A stretch of 25,698 nucleotides of DNA from Prevotella sp. (GTDB taxonomy: Bacteria; Bacteroidota; Bacteroidia; Bacteroidales; Bacteroidaceae), in contig DLZV01000034.1 of the NCBI GenBank assembly GCA_003447235.1, positions 1 through 25,698 on the forward strand, given 5' to 3'. The position numbers were made by a program, and so were the translations under genes. This document shows, piece by piece, positions 23,894 through 25,698 of this stretch. The notes beneath the pieces are model-generated. The model was not told where the DNA came from, did no database searches, and saw only the letters and a program-made list of their open reading frames with translations. Numbering within the stretch: the stretch's first letter is position 1; each line of letters begins with the position of its first letter.

Positions 23894-23920
23894 TGCTACG
23901 CATGGTTTTCCATATCTTTG
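23890..23920 (+). promoter_or_regulatory. First plus-strand promoter upstream of the DUF59 gene (TTTG-N19-TATCTTTG)
   Basis: TTTG at 23890-23893 and TATCTTTG at 23913-23920 are spaced by 19 bp, a full consensus Bacteroidota promoter. The -7 box is the first base pairs of the tandem repeat. Transcription would run through the whole repeat before reaching the gene at 24094. Confidence 0.7.
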
Positions 23921-24070
23921 CATAAGATAAGCTGCACTCGGCAATATGTGAACAAGTTCTCATTGCGCTCGTTTGCATTATCTTTGCATAAGATAAGCTG
24001 CACTCGGCAATATGTGAACAAGTTCTCATTGCGCTCGTTTGCATTATCTTTGCCAAAAGATAAGCTGCAC
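23913..24070 (+). repeat. Tandem 66-bp repeat (two identical units plus a 26-bp partial third), each starting with TATCTTTG
   Basis: Units at 23913-23978 and 23979-24044 are identical over all 66 bp; 24045-24070 repeats the first 26 bases with changes only in the dyad loop. Each unit opens with TATCTTTG, a TAnnTTTG -7 box, at 23913, 23979 and 24045. Each box sits in a small inverted repeat: TATCTT-tgcat-AAGATA twice, and TATCTTT-gcca-AAAGATA in the third, where the loop changed but the arms still pair. The second and third boxes have no TTTG at -33. Because 66 is 22 codons, spurious repeated peptides appear in both strands. Confidence 0.9.
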
Positions 24071-24093
24071 GGTACATACAAAAGACAACAAAA

Positions 24094-24414
24094 ATGAATC
24101 AAGAAGAGAAACTGCAGATACAAGAACGGATCGTAGATGTGCTGAAGACCGTCTATGACCCCGAGATTCCCGTGGATATCTGGAATCTGGGCATGATTTA
24201 CAAGATAGAGGTCAACGACGATGGTACGGTCGATCTCGATATGACCTTCACTGCGCCCAACTGTCCCGCCGCCGACTTCATCGTCGAGGATGTTCGGACG
24301 AAGCTGGAGAGCGTGGAGGGAGTGAAGGCGGCCAATATCAACCTCGTCTTTGAGCCGGTTTGGGATCAGAGCATGATGAGCGAGGAGGCCAAGGTGGAGC
24401 TGGGCTTCGCCTGA
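24094..24414 (+). CDS. MIP18/DUF59 family metal-sulfur cluster assembly factor (SufT/PaaD-like)
   Basis: The 106-residue protein is a single DUF59 domain. It has the conserved DPEIPVDIWNLGMIY (22-36) and the reactive Cys57 in TAPNCPAAD, the pair that marks the Fe-S maturation branch of the family. Proteins of this type help load Fe-S clusters into target enzymes. No suf or isc genes lie in the window, so the partner is unknown. Upstream is the 66-bp promoter-repeat array; the third TATCTTTG box is 41 bp before the ATG. lpxH follows after 80 bp with a weak hairpin between. Confidence 0.88.
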   Translation: MNQEEKLQIQERIVDVLKTVYDPEIPVDIWNLGMIYKIEVNDDGTVDLDMTFTAPNCPAADFIVEDVRTKLESVEGVKAANINLVFEPVWDQSMMSEEAKVELGFA

Positions 24415-24431
24415 TGCGCCAGCCTTTTGCA

Positions 24432-24449
24432 CCGTCGAATAGTTGACGG
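24432..24449 (+). terminator. Weak hairpin between the DUF59 gene and lpxH
   Basis: CCGTC and GACGG form a 5-bp stem with an 8-base loop, and one step further out GC/GC can pair past a mismatch. It is followed by only GTTTCCC, so it may be a partial terminator or chance. Confidence 0.3.
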
Positions 24450-24494
24450 CGCGTTTCCCAGCTCCTTAGTATCAACCCCTAAAAGCCTTTTCCG

Positions 24495-25259
24495 ATGAAG
24501 AACGTCTATTTCCTTTCCGATGCCCATCTTGGGTCTTGGGCCATCCCGCACCGCCGCACACAGGAGCGGCGCATCGTCCGTTTCCTCGATAGTATCAAGG
24601 ACAAGGCGGGCGCAGTCTATCTCCTGGGCGATATGTTCGACTTTTGGGACGAATACAAGTATGTCGTGCCAAAGGGTTGCACTCGCTTCCTCGGCAAGCT
24701 CTCGGAACTGACCGACCTTGGTGTGGAGGTGCATTTCTTCACGGGCAACCACGATATATGGACCTACGGCTATTTGGAGGAGGAGTGCGGCGTCATTCTC
24801 CATCGTCAGCCGCTTACCACGGAGATTGGCGACAAGGTCTTTTTCCTTGCCCATGGTGATGGGCTTGGCGACCCGTCAGTCAAGTTCAAGCTGCTTCGGC
24901 GCGTCTTCCACAACCGCTTCTGCCAGCGTCTGCTCAACTTTGTTCATCCTTGGTGGGGCATGCAGTTGGGCTTGCGATGGGCGAAGCACAGCCGGATGAA
25001 GCGAGTCGATGGCATGGAACCTCCCTATATGGGTGAGGATAAGGAGTACTTGGTGCGCTTCACAAAGGAGTATATGCGCTCCCACACCAATGTCGATTAC
25101 TTCCTGTATGGTCATCGCCATATCGAACTCGATCTCAATCTCAGCGAGAAAGTGCGGATGCTCATCCTCGGCGATTGGATCAGGCTTTTCTCCTATGCTG
25201 TCTTCGATGGTGAACATCTCTATCTGGAGCAGTATATCGAGGGCGACTCACAACCGTAA
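24495..25259 (+). CDS. lpxH: UDP-2,3-diacylglucosamine diphosphatase (LpxH-type)
   Basis: LpxH hydrolyses UDP-2,3-diacylglucosamine to lipid X and UMP on the inner face of the membrane, in lipid A synthesis. The 254-residue calcineurin-like phosphoesterase shows all metal-ligand motifs in order: SDAHLG (Asp9, His11), GDMFDFW (Asp46), GNHD (Asn85, His86), AHGDG (His120) and, near the C-terminus, YGHRH. FDFWDEYK matches the LpxH-type cap region, favouring LpxH over a generic phosphoesterase. The ATG at 24495 is 80 bp after the DUF59 gene and co-transcription is possible. Confidence 0.9.
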   Translation: MKNVYFLSDAHLGSWAIPHRRTQERRIVRFLDSIKDKAGAVYLLGDMFDFWDEYKYVVPKGCTRFLGKLSELTDLGVEVHFFTGNHDIWTYGYLEEECGVILHRQPLTTEIGDKVFFLAHGDGLGDPSVKFKLLRRVFHNRFCQRLLNFVHPWWGMQLGLRWAKHSRMKRVDGMEPPYMGEDKEYLVRFTKEYMRSHTNVDYFLYGHRHIELDLNLSEKVRMLILGDWIRLFSYAVFDGEHLYLEQYIEGDSQP

Positions 25260-25410
25260 GAATCTCCCCTATAATATATAATGTATGGAGGAGTTGATAG
25301 TCGTTGAAAAAACAAGGTTGCGGGATACTGGCGCGGAGGTGGTATGATATCCGATTTTGTTTAAAAAAACAGGGAGTTCGCTGAATAAAGCCGTTTTTCT
25401 TGGATAAAAA

Positions 25411-25442
25411 TTTGTTTGTTTCAAGAAAACAATGTATCTTTG
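25411..25442 (+). promoter_or_regulatory. Consensus promoter of a small transcription unit (TTTG-N20-TATCTTTG)
   Basis: TTTG (25411-25414), a 20-bp spacer and TATCTTTG (25435-25442) match both Bacteroidota promoter elements exactly. This is one of the best promoters in the window, yet no ordinary gene follows before a terminator at 25564-25600. Confidence 0.8.
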
Positions 25443-25450
25443 CAAGCGGA

Positions 25451-25564
25451 ATGAAGGGCGTGCCGAACATGAAAATGTCGGTTTCTGGAGTTCCCAACAG
25501 CATTGCAATTCAACCAACATTGGATAAAAATACTCAGGTTTGTAGATTAAGTTTAGTCAAGTGA
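25451..25564 (+). CDS. Possible 37-residue small protein inside the small transcript
   Basis: An ATG 8 bp after the -7 box opens a 37-codon frame, beginning MKGVPNMKMSVSG and ending CRLSLVK, whose TGA overlaps the first base of the terminator stem. The frame fills nearly the whole transcript, which would make a self-contained micro-gene with an almost leaderless mRNA. It has one cysteine, no signal peptide and no membrane segment. I recognise no family. It may equally be chance within a non-coding RNA. Confidence 0.3.
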   Translation: MKGVPNMKMSVSGVPNSIAIQPTLDKNTQVCRLSLVK

Positions 25565-25600
25565 GAGGTAGACGTCGTGAGGATGGCTACCTCTTTTTTT
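25564..25600 (+). terminator. Intrinsic terminator of the small transcription unit
   Basis: AGAGGTAG (25564-25571) pairs perfectly with CTACCTCT (25587-25594) across a 15-base loop, and seven T residues (25594-25600) follow. This is a textbook rho-independent terminator. Confidence 0.85.
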
Positions 25601-25698
25601 GTGTCTGTAGGATGCAAAAGTTCCCGGTTTCGGGTCAACTGGAGAGAAGCGTTATTTTCACCCCTTTTTATGGACTTATATTCATAGGCCTACGAAGT
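25601..25698. other. No supported gene at the right edge
   Basis: A plus-strand frame from the ATG at 25612 stays open to the window edge (29 codons) but has no recognisable features. A short CCCG-gttt-CGGG dyad lies at 25623-25634. Nothing firmer can be said without the adjoining sequence. Confidence 0.3.

Larger units (their letters stand above)
25448..25600 (+). ncRNA. Candidate small RNA (about 150 nt) between its own promoter and terminator
   Basis: The predicted transcript starts a few bases after the -7 box at 25442 and ends at the T run 25594-25600. Near its 5' end, 25463-25481 can fold as a hairpin with a GAAA tetraloop: CCG and ACAT pair with ATGT and CGG, leaving one bulged A. The 3' end is the terminator hairpin. 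I do not recognise a known RNA family (not SRP RNA, tmRNA or RNase P). The same segment also contains a 37-codon ORF, so it could be an mRNA for a small protein, or a regulatory leader for a gene beyond the window. Confidence 0.5.

Noticed and set aside
23913..24070. CRISPR array
   Set aside because: The units are directly abutting, 66 bp long and identical throughout, with no unique spacers and no cas genes nearby.
23891..24097. 68-codon plus-strand frame across the same repeats
   Set aside because: It covers only promoter DNA and repeats and overlaps the DUF59 gene's start; no independent evidence of coding.
23896..24432. 178-codon minus-strand frame with a 22-residue repeated peptide (NERNENLFTYCRVQLILCKD)
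   Set aside because: The repeat arises because the 66-bp DNA unit is a multiple of three. The rest of the frame is antisense to the DUF59 gene, and the frame reads across the promoters.
25180..25503. 107-codon minus-strand frame at the right edge
   Set aside because: It overlaps the end of lpxH and runs across the small-RNA promoter on the other strand; no protein-like features.
25612..25698. Open frame at the right edge as a partial gene
   Set aside because: Only 29 codons are visible, with no recognisable motif or promoter of its own.

Overview
The window looks like chromosomal DNA from a Bacteroidales bacterium, most likely a Prevotella-like lineage (Prevotellaceae). The case rests on three things. 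Bacteroidota-type promoters recur, with a -7 box TAnnTTTG and sometimes a TTTG -33 box 19-21 bp upstream. The gene content is typical of the phylum: DUF4290, an OMP_b-brl_3-type TonB-linked receptor, an SDR-type threonine dehydrogenase, a lipoprotein serpin and a PG_1098/THUMP-like methyltransferase. The gene order DUF4290-murA-rimM-dxr-rseP is one I associate with Bacteroidales. I saw no phage, insertion sequence, tRNA, rRNA or CRISPR array.

Layout. (1) 1-1031, minus: 5' part of a THUMP-like SAM methyltransferase, cut by the window edge. (2) 1289-5721, plus: a Zn/Cd/Pb-type P1B ATPase followed by a TonB-linked outer-membrane receptor, with a dyad and -7 box and a possible long leader upstream. 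(3) 5901-8093, minus: a secreted protein joining a glycosidase-like TIM barrel to an alpha/beta-hydrolase (esterase-like) domain; it converges on the receptor gene at a shared hairpin terminator. (4) 8230-13964, minus: two housekeeping blocks, prmC-recX-comF and yicC-gmk-nadD, separated by a lipoprotein serpin. (5) 14056-19907, plus: tsaB, DUF4290, murA, rimM, dxr and rseP, covering tRNA modification, peptidoglycan precursor synthesis, ribosome maturation, isoprenoid precursors and intramembrane proteolysis. yicC and tsaB diverge from promoters whose -7 boxes are only 22 bp apart. (6) 20106-22454: divergent kbl and tdh, which together convert L-threonine to glycine and acetyl-CoA. (7) 22568-25259: an M16 peptidase (minus) diverging from a DUF59/MIP18-family Fe-S assembly factor and lpxH (plus). 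The space between them holds the most unusual structure in the window: a perfect palindrome carrying the -33 elements of both divergent promoters, then a tandem 66-bp repeat that places three copies of a TATCTTTG -7 box, each inside a small dyad, upstream of the Fe-S gene. (8) 25260-25698: no conventional gene, but a complete small transcription unit with a consensus promoter, about 150 transcribed bases holding a GAAA-loop hairpin and a 37-codon ORF, and an intrinsic terminator.

The best candidates for undescribed biology are the promoter-repeat array (23869-24070), the small RNA or micro-gene (25411-25600) and the glycosidase-esterase fusion (5901-8093). All family calls come from reading motifs by eye; no database search was possible.
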